From: Rhynchosporium graminicola
Taxonomy: Eukaryota > Ascomycota > Leotiomycetes > Helotiales > Ploettnerulaceae
Assembly (NCBI GenBank): GCA_900074885.1
Contig: FJUW01000016.1
Coordinates: forward strand, 1,033,219 to 1,097,218
Reading direction: 5' to 3'
Length of the DNA stretch: 64,000 bases
The notes below the pieces were generated by a model. The model searched no databases and was not told the DNA's origin. It saw nothing but the letters and a program-made list of their open reading frames with translations. Of this stretch, positions 1-12,047 are shown piece by piece; position 1 is the first letter of the stretch; each line of letters opens with the position of its first letter. The position numbers were made by a program, and so were the translations under genes.

Positions 1-150
1 ATAGCTTGACACTCAATTTCATAATTGTAGTTCTATCATTTTGTATCATGGGTATTTCTAGACATAAAAGCAAGTCGCTAGGTAAACATCGCCAACACAT
101 TACTAACAACATATACCATCGCTACCCAAATCATTCATACCATATGCTCT

Positions 151-1074
151 CTATGCTCTGTTCTTCTGCAGGGTGGATGGATTCCTGCGAGGATCGACTT
201 CTTGATTTCTCCTCAAATCCTGGTGGGCACGCTCAGGATCCTCGACTCTCTGCTTCTTGCCTCCAAACCATCCACCACGGCTTTGCTGCTCAGGCACTCT
301 ACTGGTCTTCGCTGTAGACTGTGTTCCTTGTCGCGTAGATGGCTGAGTTGCATAGTGTGGAGGAGACTCGTCACTATTCGTGTGAGAGTCGAAAACTTTA
401 GGGTCGGTTGGGTCGACCACAGGCACGGTCTGACCTGAAGCCTTCATTGCCTTCAGTCCCTTCTCTCGCAAATGGTTTTCGAGTACGACAGCATTCTTGG
501 TATTGGCACGAAACAAGGCGTCCGCGATATCGCCTAAGAAAGGCACAAGACCGACTGCGAAGTCGATGACGATATTGAACATCATCTTCGACTTGACATC
601 TGATGGGAGACCTCCTTCGACCTTTAGACAAGATTTGTAAACCATCATGGCCATGAAAGCATCGATTACGTCTCCGATTCTGTCATAAATTCTTTAGCTG
701 GGCCATTATTTTTCCAGCGTAGCCTCTACTTACCCGGGTATAATGCCAATAACAGAACTCCAGCCAAATCGAATTCCCATACAATTGAATAAGCTCATAT
801 CAAGACGGTATGCCCGACGCTTGACTTTCGTAAGGACCTTCGCGTCATGGGCTGAGATTCCAGGCGGAAGTGCCTTCTTTCTCTTTGTAGTCTTCGTAGT
901 AGGACGGCCATCTAATCTCGTGGCTGGAACAGTTTCGAAGTATGGATCCTGAGGAGCACGATATCAGCAGGAGTCTACCAACTAAAATGGGCCACTTACA
1001 TCATGCCCGAAATTGTTCTCCAAAGTCTCCCCGAGAATCTTTTTGCTGATGAATTTTGCGAGAAAGCTTGCCAT
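151..1074 (-). CDS. DUF4112 domain protein
   Basis: Three exons on the minus strand (1074-1000, 948-734, 679-151) give 272 residues. Both introns (51 and 54 nt) have GTAAGT donors and AG acceptors and keep the frame. The ATG at 1074 opens with MASFLAKFISKKILGE. Around residues 90-150 lie two related halves, IGIIPGIGDVIDAF and VGLVPFLGDIADALFRAN, the glycine/proline hydrophobic pattern typical of DUF4112 proteins. The C-terminal third is polar and low in complexity (Ser, Gln, Arg) and probably disordered. The biochemical role of DUF4112 is unknown; the hydrophobic repeats suggest membrane association, which is inference. Divergent from the decapping gene, with about 850 bp between the starts. 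Confidence 0.85.
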
Positions 1075-1919
1075 GGTTGCGATGTTACAAGTATTGATAG
1101 TCGCAGAGAGCGGGAGAGGACCTTAAAGCAGGAACGGCACAACAAAGCAATTCCAACAAGGGGTGGCCGTAGGCGTTCGTTTGCTTGCCACAGGGTTTGA
1201 AGAATATTCAGTGACTGGTATGCGTTACTCGATGGTCGAAAGCTGAAACCTTGTCGCGCGTACAGGTACTATTCTTGGAATGACCGATAGTTGTGACAAC
1301 CACGCAAAATGATTCAGAAATACATATTGGAGGGTGCCTCTTGCTTTATGGAAATTCTCCAGAATTTAAGGAGGATGTCACTAACTAACCAGCACGAACC
1401 TTCCTCATGTTAAAGCTTGCTTGGACCTTGAATTCTTGTAGATCTAAAGCCACGACTGCCACCGCTTGTTCATGGTGCATTTTACGATCCAAGTTCCACG
1501 GCACATACCCTGGCCGCGCTGCGTCATTTTGCTTTGGTCTGGAAGCAGCACAGCCACATGAGTACGCGTTTCGCGCACCGCCACAGCTAGACAAACTGCT
1601 GCTTTAGTCTAACCACCTCGGTGCTTCGCTGGCGGCGGAGTGACAAATGATAATCCGACTGACTCGAAGCTTGAAACACCTACCTATTGATTCTGAACCG
1701 GAGCTCTCACGTCTCTACTCACAGCTCACAGTACAGCTGTACATCTCCTCAACCGACGATCTTTCACCAGGTCTGCGCCCCCGGATTTGCCATCGTTTGT
1801 TCCTGGCCTAGGAAGTAAGCTCTTGGAGTTTCAGCTCTAGCCGCCTTGCTGGTGTTTGTCCATTTTTGCGCCAGCCAGACATTCATTCAAGTCGAATATG
1901 CTGAGAACCTCAAGGCATC
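1075..1919. other. Divergent intergenic region
   Basis: Non-coding spacer between the DUF4112 gene (minus) and the decapping enzyme gene (plus). It must hold both promoters. I see no convincing ORF, repeat or defined regulatory motif. Confidence 0.6.
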
Positions 1920-4647
1920 ATGACAGAAAGAAGAATGCAACTAGATGACTGTGAGTAGCTCTGGCTTGTAACAGGCAGAGTGCCATAGCAGAGCCCTGTA
2001 GTTCTCTATTCAGGACCTTCGCTCGACCAGCCTAGTCCGACTGAATCGCATAGCTAACCAAACACCTTCAGGGCTGGATGACCTTTGCGCCAGATTCATT
2101 TTGAATCTTCCATTGGCTGATCTAGGATCTATTGAACGAATATGTTTTCAAGTCGAAGAAGCTCAATGGTTCTACGAGGACTTTATCCGTCCCCTCGATC
2201 CCGCCCTACCTTCTATGAACCTTCGGAATTTCTCAGAACTCATATTCGCCCACTGCCCAATACTCTCGGACTTCTCCCGAGGTAAACACATGGCTGCTTT
2301 CGAGCAGTTCATGATGTATAAGAAGCGCGTCCCTGTCAGAGGCGCCATTATGTTGAATGAAGCTATGGATGCAGCGGTTCTGGTCAAAGGATGGAAAAAG
2401 GGCGCCAACTGGAGTTTTCCCAGGGGAAAGATCAATAAGGATGAAGACGATTTAGATTGTGCGGTTCGCGAAGTTTACGAGGAAACCGGGTTCCATCTCA
2501 GCGATGCTGGCCATGTTCCCCATGATCGCAGTGTCAAGAAGATTGAAGTCAACATGCGCGACCAACAAGTACACTTATTCGTTTTCAGAGACGTGCCCAT
2601 GGATACACCATTTGCGCCACGAACGCGCAAAGAAATTAGTAAGATCGACTGGTGGCTACTTTCAGACCTGCCTGCGTTCAGGAAGAAGGGCCAAGAGCAA
2701 AAAGAACCCACTCAGAATGCCAGTAAATTCTACATGGTGGCTCCTTTCCTGGTGCCTCTTCGAAAGTGGGTGGTCGAAGAGAAGAAGAAGGATGCTAAGC
2801 GGGTTTCAAATAACCAGTATCTTCCAGCAGGTATAAGCAATGACGAAATGTTCACAGAAGACGACCGAGGAGCAGAATCGACTGGCCCAACTCAGTTCGG
2901 TGGAGAAACCAACGATAGCATGCCCGATCGTCATAGCTTAGAAGATGCGAGTGCAGCTATGAATCGTCTCTTGAATGTTCAGCAACCACCGCCGCAAGAA
3001 TTACAGGCTGGTCCAACTTCCACGGCTCATCCAGGAAATAACGTGGGAGAAGCATTGTTAGCTATGCTCCACAGCCAGCCTCCGACTTCAAATAATTCCA
3101 TGCCTCAGAACGCTCCTCCTCACACACCCTTAGACCACTTTATTGGTCAACCTCAAATGCCACCTACCCCTCAACATTTCCCTTCCAGATTTTATATGCC
3201 GAATACTCATCAGCCGCCACCTCCACCTCTATCAGCCTACGAGCCTACTGCCTTCACATATCAACTGCCACAGCAGCAGGCTCTTCATCAACCTCAATAC
3301 GCACCGCAAATGTATCAAGGTAACCGGCAAACCCAACAGCCAGCACCGAGACGAAACCAGAACCCTCATATCCATCAATCCCAGCACCTAATCCACCCAC
3401 AACCGCTGCCTCCTCATGTGCAAAAAGCTGTTTTTACAGGTGATCCGATTCATGCTCCAATGGCACCACCACCCCAGCAAGTACAGCAGCCGTTGCAAAA
3501 GACACCTAGCTCACTCGCAGTCGCTAGCCCCCAATATTCCGGCTCGCGTTCTACAATGATTTCGCCACAGCCAATGCCAATACCAAACCCGCAAGCACTG
3601 ACCAGCCACGCAATAGCACTTTTGAATGCTTTCAAGACTCAGGATCAAGTGGCCGATAAGGGGGCTGATAAAGCCCCTGCTACCGCCAACCTACAGCTAC
3701 GAAGTTTTGAGCAGGTGTCTACCTCGATTCACAAACACTTACCTCAGGAACTTCCTGCAGATGCATCTCAGCAAGTGAGACAGCCTTTTCAGCCCCAGGC
3801 TGGACAGCATCAAAATGGCAGCATTCCAGCACCTCCGCCAACATTGGCGGCAAGACAGCCGATTAGCGCTACACAGCGCTCAGCTTTGCTCGGTCTTTTC
3901 AAAAGTCCCCTCACTCCAGCAGCTGCGCCGGCGAAACAATTTCTCTCAACTACTCCCCCCTCCGGTGGCTCTCCATCCGCTGTTGAACTATCAGCTGTGG
4001 AACCTCTCTCAACTCACGCCGCCTCAACATCTGCACTTCTCAATGATAAGAGATCACCAGATTATGCTGCAAATGTTGGTACAAAGCTTCACCAGGCTCC
4101 AGGCGAACAGCTTCCATTCCGTCCAGTTGGCATATTGGTTCGTCCTGCAGATGCCAGCGAAAATGTGGGTTTCGAAAGAGATACTTCCGGTCATAAGGTC
4201 CGGTCAAAAGCAAAACAACCAGCTACACATTCCAAGGTATTCGAGCCAGTTACAAAACGCACAGAAAAGCCTTTCCAACCACAGATCCTAAAGAGACCTC
4301 AACCTGGCATATCTAGGTCTCCGGAAGGAATCGCTCCTGTCCAAACAAGCTTTCCATCACCTGCTACGTCTTCGAGCAAACCAGTCGATCATACCCAAAC
4401 GTTACTTTCAATGTTTCTCAAAGGTCAAAAGGCTGCAGGCTCTTTTACCCGTAGTCCGACAAGTGAACCGCTCATATCACTACCACCTGTAGATCCAGCC
4501 CTTGGCATATCTGCAAGATCTAGAGTTGGAAGTCTTGCATCAAGCGAAGGAGGTATACATCGCGGAAGCCAGACTCCCATCTCGCCTGCCGATAAAGGGT
4601 TCTTACTCAATTACCTGGATGCCGTGGCAAATGGTGCCCAGCGTTAG
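1920..4647 (+). CDS. DCP2: mRNA-decapping enzyme Dcp2
   Basis: Two exons (1920-1950 and 2072-4647; 121-nt intron with GTGAGT donor, GCTAAC branch site and CAG acceptor) give 868 residues. The short first exon restores the conserved start MTERRMQLDD followed by WLDDLCARFI. Residues ~10-110 form the Dcp2 box A regulatory domain; residues ~115-250 form the Nudix domain, with the Nudix box at 129-151 (GKINKDEDD...REVYEETGF) carrying the metal-binding REVYEE glutamates. Dcp2 removes the m7G cap to give m7GDP and 5'-phosphorylated RNA, committing mRNA to Xrn1 decay in the cytoplasm and P-bodies. The long tail is Pro/Gln-rich and disordered, with short leucine motifs near residues 337, 527, 614, 788 and 854 that resemble the helical leucine-rich motifs bound by Edc3 or Pat1 in fission yeast. 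Very secure call. Confidence 0.97.
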
Positions 4648-5133
4648 AGTCTGTCAACGGGTTATCACAACGTTATTAGCAGTGGAGTTTGGAGCTATCA
4701 TTTTTGCGTATACATATGTGTACGGAGAAATTTGTGCACGCAAGGAAAATTGCTGCGGGTCTTGGCTCAAGCAGTAGGAGGGATAAGACGTACGATCGAA
4801 TAGCTAACACCCACACACGCTCTTGAAGCATCAATGAATTATCGCGCAAGGCTTTTCCTTGATATCTTGTTTCACCCACCTTAATCGTCATGATCGTGAG
4901 AGGGCCAGAATTCCTACTACTCACCAAAGTGTCCTCTCCATCTATCAAAAGTAACCGGAAGTTTTCGCTCGATGGCGCCCCTAATCTGTAACTTTGTAAA
5001 CACAGTACTGGAGACTATGGCAAATGCTTGGCAAGGCTGAAGAGTTTATGGAGCCTTCCGCTGACAAGCTACGTCTGTATTGCCCGCCACCAGCTTTCCA
5101 ATCTTCGACCACAACAACCACAAAATCTCCGCA
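4648..5133. other. Intergenic spacer, DCP2 to IBA57
   Basis: Terminator of DCP2 and promoter of the next same-strand gene. The reading frame of the next gene is open upstream to 5080, but its first ATG is at 5134. No other feature is seen. Confidence 0.5.
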
Positions 5134-6336
5134 ATGAAACCGGCGATTCGGATTCCCAGACTTTCCTCTCCATATATATGTAACAGTTGTCTCCTTTGCG
5201 CCGTCCCTTCTCATAAATCTGCCACGCACCGTACCTTCTCCAGTGCTCGCACACCTAATCCCCCTCCACCTCCGCCAGCAGGCTACGCAAACCTCTCCTC
5301 CCGCCGCCTCATAGCCCTCACCGGCCCCGATTCAACACACTATCTACAGGGCGTCATAACATCCAACGTCGTCTCCTCCCCCTCCCCAAATGCCCGCACT
5401 ACAGGTTTCTACGCCGCCTTCCTAAATGCCCAAGGTCGTCTCTTGAACGATGTTTTTATCTACCCCTACACGGACCCAGGGAAAGAGGCTGGCAGAGGAG
5501 AGGGATGGCTGATTGAAGTCGATGCCAAAGAGGTAATGGTGTTGGCGAAGCATATTAAGCGGTATAAACTGAGGGCGAAGTTCGAAGTTAGGGTTTTGGA
5601 GGTAGGGGAGAGGGGCGTGTGGAGTGTATGGGAGGATGGACGGGGACGGGAGGGATGGACGACTCATTCTTTGGGAGGTGGTGCTGGTGACGAAGGAAAA
5701 GATGGAGGAAGTCGAGGGGTCATTGGATGTCCCGATAAACGCGCACCAGGAATGGGAAGGCGTCTCCTACTTCCCGGTACCCAAAAACCGGATGTTGAAA
5801 CGGAAGAAACAAGCGAGGACGTCTATCGCGTAAGACGATATTTAAAAGGCGTTGCGGAGGGACAGGATGAATTAGTGAGGGAACAGGCGTTGCCGCAGGA
5901 GAGCAATGTTGATTTCATGGGTGGAATCGATTATAAGAAGGGGTGTTATGTTGGGCAGGAATTGACTATACGTACCCACCACCGAGGCGTAGTAAGGAAG
6001 AGGATTCTTCCTGTTGTTTTATATGGGATGGAGGATGCTGAGCCGACTGCTTTGGAGTATGATAATGGTAAACTGCTGGGTGTGGAGGGGATACCTAGGG
6101 AGACGGGCATTGGGAGGTTTGAGAAGAGGGGTAGGAGCGCTGGGAAGTTTTTGTGCGGGGTAGGAAATTTAGGGTTGGGATTGTGTAGATTGGAGACTAT
6201 GACTGATGTCCTGGTTCAGGGTGAGGCGGGTGGCTATAAGGAAGGGGATGAGTTTAAAGTTGAGTGGGAGCAAGATGGGGAGGGGAAGGCGTTGAAGATC
6301 AAGGCATTTGTACCGCCGTGGCATTTGAAACAGTAG
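5134..6336 (+). CDS. IBA57: Iba57/Caf17-type Fe-S cluster assembly factor, mitochondrial
   Basis: A single exon of 400 residues from the first in-frame ATG at 5134. The N-terminus is Arg/Ser-rich with few acidic residues (MKPAIRIPRLSSPYIC), as expected for a mitochondrial targeting signal. The GcvT-like folate-binding fold begins near residue 50 (LIALTGPDSTHYLQGVITSN). The family signature KGCYVGQELTIR starts at residue 269, with the conserved Cys at 271. Iba57 acts with Isa1/Isa2 in the mitochondrial matrix to make [4Fe-4S] clusters for aconitase, lipoate synthase and similar enzymes. A Gly-rich insertion near residues 170-200 is probably a disordered loop. Convergent with the J-protein gene, with 184 bp between the stop codons. 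Confidence 0.93.
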   Translation: MKPAIRIPRLSSPYICNSCLLCAVPSHKSATHRTFSSARTPNPPPPPPAGYANLSSRRLIALTGPDSTHYLQGVITSNVVSSPSPNARTTGFYAAFLNAQGRLLNDVFIYPYTDPGKEAGRGEGWLIEVDAKEVMVLAKHIKRYKLRAKFEVRVLEVGERGVWSVWEDGRGREGWTTHSLGGGAGDEGKDGGSRGVIGCPDKRAPGMGRRLLLPGTQKPDVETEETSEDVYRVRRYLKGVAEGQDELVREQALPQESNVDFMGGIDYKKGCYVGQELTIRTHHRGVVRKRILPVVLYGMEDAEPTALEYDNGKLLGVEGIPRETGIGRFEKRGRSAGKFLCGVGNLGLGLCRLETMTDVLVQGEAGGYKEGDEFKVEWEQDGEGKALKIKAFVPPWHLKQ

Positions 6337-6520
6337 GCATTGGGTGTAAGATAAGTGTGATGAATGTACATAAAAAACATATAAAGCAATGCATAACAAA
6401 GAGAGCCAAATTACATGTATATTCATTGTTTCGAGTTTTGGGTATAGCAAAATCAACCATCCATCCCAACGCCAACGCTAAATCATAATACAGGCAGCCA
6501 TAAAGCTTAGCAGTACTCAC

Positions 6521-7486
6521 TCACGCAGCTTCCGATTCCTGTTTCCGAATCTCATCTTCCATCCGCTGTTTCTCTGCAGCCTTGAGCCTGGCCATCGTAG
6601 CCGCGAAATCATTCCGCTTGGGCGTAGGTATGGTTGGTGAGAAGGAGAATTTTGGAGACGCTGAAGACTGCTCGTCAGCTTTCAATCCTCTGAACATATC
6701 GGGAGGTTTGATAGGTGTAGCCGTAGCTGTCTCATCCCGACCCAGACCCATTCCTGCTCTCCCTTCCGGCTTTTCTTCAGCAGGAGAGTCCAGAGAAACA
6801 AAGACACCACTCTTCCTGGCTCTTTTATCAGCTTTGCGTTTAGCTTTTGCGGCTTCTGCTTCGCGGATTCGACGTTCCAGGCTCTCAACGGCGTCTTCTT
6901 CTCCATCTACTAAGACTGGATCTCTGTGAGTACCTGCAGGTGCCATTTCAGGTGTCGGTGTAGTCGTTCCTCTTGTCTGTGCTGGTTCCGGTTTCCTCTG
7001 CACAGGCGCAGGTGCTGGTGCGGGTGCAGGTGAAGAAGCGACATTTTCTGCCATCATAGATTGCCTCTTTGCCCTCCTCTTTCTCCCCTCCTCAGCTAAC
7101 TTCTTCATCTCCCTATCCATCTCACTCTCCTCTCTTCCTCTCTTGCTCCCAGCCCCTCCTCTCTCCCTCTCCTCAAGATCCTCCTTCATCGCCCTCCTCT
7201 TCCCCTCGAACAACTCATTCGCGCGCTGCCGCTGCAATTTCGCATTCCTATGTCCATCATACTTGGCTTTCAGCTCAGGATCGCTGAGAACACCGTTCGC
7301 AGCCTGGAAGAGCTCATATTTCTCGGGGTCGTAGTCTTTCCCTGCTTTGTCCGGGTGGTACTGGAGAGCGGTTTTGCGGTACGCGCGACGGAGTTCGGAG
7401 GAAGAGGGGGCGGTAAGAGTGAGGCCAAGGAGGGCGTAGAAGTCCACGTCGCTGGTTACCCATTTTTGCAGGTCGTTTTTCGACAT
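6521..7486 (-). CDS. J-domain protein, Cwf23/DNAJC17-like
   Basis: A single exon of 321 residues. The J domain sits at the N-terminus (DVDFYALLGLTLTAP, helix II RRAYRKTALQY, HPD at 44-46, then FQAANGVLSDPELKAKYD). It is followed by a long basic, Glu/Arg/Lys-rich coiled region (~80-220) and a Ser/Pro-rich stretch. An N-terminal J domain with a charged tail matches the Cwf23/DNAJC17 class, co-chaperones of the spliceosome that stimulate Hsp70 ATPase. No clear RRM is visible at the C-terminus, as in several fungal members. The general J-protein call is certain; the spliceosomal subclass is inferred from architecture. Confidence 0.85.
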   Translation of the reverse strand: MSKNDLQKWVTSDVDFYALLGLTLTAPSSSELRRAYRKTALQYHPDKAGKDYDPEKYELFQAANGVLSDPELKAKYDGHRNAKLQRQRANELFEGKRRAMKEDLEERERGGAGSKRGREESEMDREMKKLAEEGRKRRAKRQSMMAENVASSPAPAPAPAPVQRKPEPAQTRGTTTPTPEMAPAGTHRDPVLVDGEEDAVESLERRIREAEAAKAKRKADKRARKSGVFVSLDSPAEEKPEGRAGMGLGRDETATATPIKPPDMFRGLKADEQSSASPKFSFSPTIPTPKRNDFAATMARLKAAEKQRMEDEIRKQESEAA

Positions 7487-8850
7487 TTTGGGGTTTGGTT
7501 TGCGGTGGTGGGGGTAGAGGGAAGTGTAGAGGCTCGGGCTGGTATCGAAACCATATTAAGCATGTGCTGCTGACTAAGCGACTCTCTTCATCGTCAACCT
7601 CATAGCTTCGCGTCCTGTAAAGTACAGCAGCGACGAACGCCAAATTATGGTTTGACTATTCAAGCACTTGTCAAAAGCTTCTGACTATCTCCTAAATTTC
7701 TCAAATTACTTCAAACACAAACCAAGTGCTACTATCTTGGTCCAATTTAAAAAAGCTCCTCATGTTAGCTAACTTTTGAGATCATGCTCACGTTGATGCA
7801 ACTGTCAAGCCAAATATTGCAATAAGTAACCAGACAGGGCTTACTATGTGTGCTATACGGTGTAAATTAGTCTCCTTGCACGCACCAAGATTGGTCCCTG
7901 TCAACGGGAGATGGGCTTCGTTGACAAACAGCCATTTAAGACATTGATTGATATCGACGCAGCATTAGATTTAATTTTAGAAGCTAGCAGCGACCTTGAA
8001 ATTTTCTGAGGTTTCCAGTTATCATTCAAAGCGACCGATCCTGAGCTGGGTCCAAAAATTTATCAAAAAAAGAGCGAAAGAACCCTTCCAGACCACGGTA
8101 AGTTTCTCCATGTCTTCGAACAATCTCGCTAATGAACAAGAGGTTGCGAAGGTAAATAAATGCTAGTGATAGACATCTGAGTCACTATGACCTATGCGAG
8201 ACTCTTATAGTTTGAACTGGTGTATTGTATGGGCAAATTACTTCACAGGTCTATATGGGGCCAATCCGACACATGTTGGCTGTTGTTGATTGAGAATAGC
8301 ATTCCAGACGATGTATGACAGTACTATGCGATACCTCCTGCTCACTAAAACCTGGTCAGAAATTCAGCATGTCCATTGCCTACATGTATTGTACAGACTA
8401 AATGCTGATCTACACGAAACTTGTATGCGGGAATTTATGTTGCTCTGAACGTCGTCGGATCTGCTGAGGCCCGTTGCTAAATGTTCCTGGCAACTGTTGC
8501 TGGCGGCATTTTGGGCTGATGAAGTCGAAAAGGATCTAGATTGTGGGCTGGAACTTGACTTTCTTTGCATTCTACCCTGTCCCAAGTTCAAACTGTCGCT
8601 CTGTCCCAAAAGTGTGAGTCGTGTTGATAGGCACATCATCCCTACCGAGCAGCATTTACCTTGTCTCGATCGTTCCTTCCCAAATCAGACACGCAGACTT
8701 TTACCTCGCCAGTACAACCACAACCACATTAATGTATCCTCATTTCATGTCCGTTCCTCACACAGTCGCCTATTCGTCTGCACCCAGTCCCCTCATGTCT
8801 TCAGTTTTATATAAGGTGTGCATATCATTACTCCGTTCTTCTTCGTCGCC
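7487..8850. other. Intergenic region, no gene seen
   Basis: About 1.36 kb between the divergent starts of the J-protein gene and the next plus-strand gene. Only short unsupported ORFs occur. A pyrimidine-rich stretch precedes the start at 8851, as is common in fungal promoters. Confidence 0.5.
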
Positions 8851-10550
8851 ATGTCGCCATCCACAGTGCCTAAGCTGCCACCTCCTGAAACATTGCTCCA
8901 AACGTGGCCCGACTCGGGGCAGCTGAAAACCACCACGGAATCTTCAGCTTCAGCATCAATGGCTGCACAACCCACTCCGGCCACCAATAGATCCGCCACT
9001 TTTTCCCAGAGTCAACTCGCGCTTTCTTATCACATGCAGATTTCTAAAAGAGATGGGGAGAGCTCGACTGGTGAGCGATGATCAAGCTTCCCAAATTTTG
9101 ATGAAATGTTCTGACCGGTTTCAGATTACTGCCAGCAGCTCCTGAAGCATGTCAAAATGGGACTACCAAAAACCCCTGAAGAGCTCAGGTATATTGATAC
9201 TCGAGAGTTCTGGAAGGACGAATGTAACAAAATCTACAACGAGAAAGTAGCGCTAGAACATAAAGTTCTCCGATTAGAGGAAGAGAGAAGATCGTTCATG
9301 GAGAAACATCCCTTCATTGAAGCAGCAAAAGAGAAGGAACACCCAGGTCCCGGAAACAGTGACGTGAGAAGACAGGGAGAATCATCTCAGCGAATGGAAG
9401 CTGGAACTTCGAAGAAGCGACCTGCACCTTTTCAGACATTTCTTGAGGATCAGGACGAAGTTTCTGACATCGATAACGATATATGTTCACAAATGAGCAC
9501 GATGGGTGCGATAGTACCCCCTCTAAACCTGCCATGGTCTCTAATCAACATCTAGCTATACGGCTCACTCGACAACAAACCTCACTCATTGAAGCCATCC
9601 ATCAGGCCAGTACCTTGGATCAGATTAACCACCTTACCAAAAGCGTTCTTCAGATGATTAGCATGCTCGATAAAGCCATCCCGGACTGCTGTCTGCCTCT
9701 GAAATCACTGAAGGCGAATAGTGCCGACTTGAAGACCCTGAGAATGCTCCGATATCTTTTGGACTGTATCAGACGTTCTTTTCACACCTGCTTCGACGGT
9801 ATGAACCAGCTCTTCTCCACGATTCCTGGACGAATGAAGCAGCGAGTAGTTATAAATCGTATGATCATGTTTTTCCAAAAGTCACTGGATTTCCTCAGCA
9901 CGATTAGTGCTCTTCAGTCTGAAGGAAACCAGCATACACAGCAAATTCAAAGTACGAGAAACAAAAGAGCAAAACTTGATAAGGTGGAGTATGCTGTTAA
10001 CAGGTATCTGGCGCAGACACTGGCTTTTATTGCAAAGCAGATTGATTGGGAAGAGGGCAAGATTGGGCATAGCGAAGTGCTCGAAGGGATGCTGGTCGTT
10101 GCTATTCAGCGTACCGGGCGATGCATAAAAGACGCCGTCTTTGGTGAGCATATTTTAGCTCCGAGGAGTGTAGTGATAAGGCCGGAGACACGATATATAG
10201 TTCAAGTACTCTACGCCACTTTGGGCGGCGCCAACAAAAAGGAACTGATCAGCCTGGTACTTTCCAAGGAACAACCTTCTCGGAACTCATCTAGCGGCAG
10301 TAATGTCCCAAGTGGATCTGTCATCTCTGGACAGCTGTTGAATAAAGTGAGAAAGCAGCTTCAGGAGATCTTGCTTGAGAGCACGCTTGGCGGAGTTGAC
10401 TTGGAGATAATGCAACTCCCAACAATACCATCTGACCTAGGCGATATAGAAGACACGAGCGACAAGGAGGAGCTATACGGCAAGGAATGGTTGTTGGAGA
10501 GAGTCTGGGGTCTGATAGGCTGGGATATGGTGACACCTGATTTGGCATGA
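8851..10550 (+). CDS. Uncharacterised protein, 531 residues
   Basis: Three exons (8851-9070, 9125-9505, 9556-10550). Intron 1 has a GTGAGC donor and TTTCAG acceptor. Intron 2 is 50 nt with a weaker GTGCGA donor and CTAG acceptor, but it is the only join I found that connects the two long frames without a stop. The ATG at 8851 has a good context (GCCATGTCG). Residues ~1-70 are Ser/Thr/Pro-rich; ~105-135 have a heptad-like charged helix (ALEHKVLRLEEERRSFMEKH); ~170-470 are predominantly helical with many Leu and Ile. No catalytic motif, signal peptide or membrane segment is visible. I do not recognise the family. The exon structure is likely; the function is unknown. Confidence 0.75.
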
Positions 10551-10694
10551 AGTCGCATATACTATGCTCGAATGAGCTGTTATTTGATGGGCTTGTGTTA
10601 CAGAATTTAATGGCAAATTTTATCGCTTCAAACAAATCAAATCAAGACTTAATTCCGACGTAATAATTGGCTTACAAACTCGCTCCTCGCTACC

Positions 10695-12047
10695 TCAGTA
10701 AGTAGCGGCAAGTCTCTGCACTAAATATTCCCCAGAATTGATACCCTCATACTTCTTTGGTCCCTTCTCCCCACCATAAGTCCCCTCAATAGCCTCGATC
10801 TGGCGATCGAAATTCGGGTTACAGAAATACGCGATGCTATACCTCGCCGGATGTACATCACCCTCCTCCGGCGCCGGCGGTTCGACAACCCTATGCAACG
10901 TACTCTTAATGGTATCGTTACTCCACCTCGCCAACAAATCTCCAGCGTTAACCACAACCGATCCAGGAACAGGCGTAGCATCTACAAAAGTCCCCTTTGG
11001 ACTCTTGACCTGCAGGCCACCCCTCATATCCTGAAAAAGTAGCGTGATACTCCCATAATCTGTATGTTCCCCGGCTCTCACTTGCAGCTTATTACTCGTG
11101 AACATACTCTTCTTCACTTCGGGATAATGCAGTAAACGTAACGTGTTATCGCCAACATCGGTATAGCTGTCGAAATACGATTCTGGAAGACCCATTCCGA
11201 CGGCTATGGCGCGCATCACGTTGATGTGTAGTTCCTTCGCTAGGTCGTGGAATTTCAACATTGTTGATTTGAAATGCACTGCTTCTGGATCGCCGGATGG
11301 CCAGTTGTTGGGGAGCCCGGCGGCGCCTTCGCGGCCTATTTCGATGGACTCTTTTAGGTCGATTGCGGCGGCTTTGGCTGCTGATACTGCTTCTTTGGTG
11401 AGGAGCGTGGAGACCTTTTCGCGGCCGTGGGAGACATCTGATAGAGAGTTTAGTATTTTTTAGGCATAAAAATATCGCTCGGGGTCGAAACAAGGAATAG
11501 TTGAAGCCTCATCTGAGAATAATGAGATTTTCAGGGTGGAAAGTTACTTACAGCCGCGATTTGCTTCGGGGGTTGTCCATCCCAAGGCTTCTTTCTCGGG
11601 TTGGGGCCGCTTGAAGAACTCCGCTGAGGTAGCGAAGGTGTGGGAGACAGTATCAAGAGGAATTGGGTGATTCTGAAATAGTGATGGCTGGATTAGCTCG
11701 GTTTGGGGAATTTGGAAAGGTAGATAGGTTATAATCAACGGAACTAAAAGTGGTTTCTAATATACAGTTCGAATTCCGAATATATCGACCATTGAAGGCC
11801 GGTATTCTGTAGCAATATGATACTCACAGTTAAGTAGATGAATCCGGCTGATTGGAATCCGCTGAGGATAGACCGAGCGGTCTCAGCTCGCTGTTCTGGC
11901 GTGCCATTGAGAAACAGGGAGAAATCAATGATCTAAAGGTCCTTTAGAACAATTTCTCGAATTGGACTCCTCTTTCAAATTTCAGGTATTTAAACTTACC
12001 GGAATGAATAAATTGTCCACATCAACAGCACTCGCTTGTGGTGCCAT
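10695..12047 (-). CDS. 2-oxoglutarate/Fe(II)-dependent dioxygenase (isopenicillin N synthase-like)
   Basis: Four exons (12047-12000, 11932-11828, 11672-11552, 11437-10695) give 338 residues. The introns (67, 155 and 114 nt) have GTAAGT, GTGAGT and GTAAGT donors. The N-terminal half matches the DIOX_N domain (IIDFSLFLNGTPEQRAET, then SAGFIYLT). The C-terminal 2OG-FeII_Oxy domain has the facial triad His216 and Asp218 (GEHTDYGSITLL) and His273 (STLHRVV), with the 2OG-binding Arg290 (RYSIAYF). Members hydroxylate, desaturate or cyclise small molecules using O2 and 2-oxoglutarate; the substrate here cannot be read from sequence. It faces an amidohydrolase gene across a 440-bp shared promoter region, which hints at a common metabolic role. 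Confidence 0.93.

Noticed and set aside
2101..4647. DCP2 starting at 2101
   Set aside because: Position 2101 is TTG. The upstream exon at 1920-1950 restores the conserved Dcp2 start.
5080..5133. IBA57 start at 5080
   Set aside because: The codon is TTG; the first ATG is at 5134 and gives a good mitochondrial presequence.
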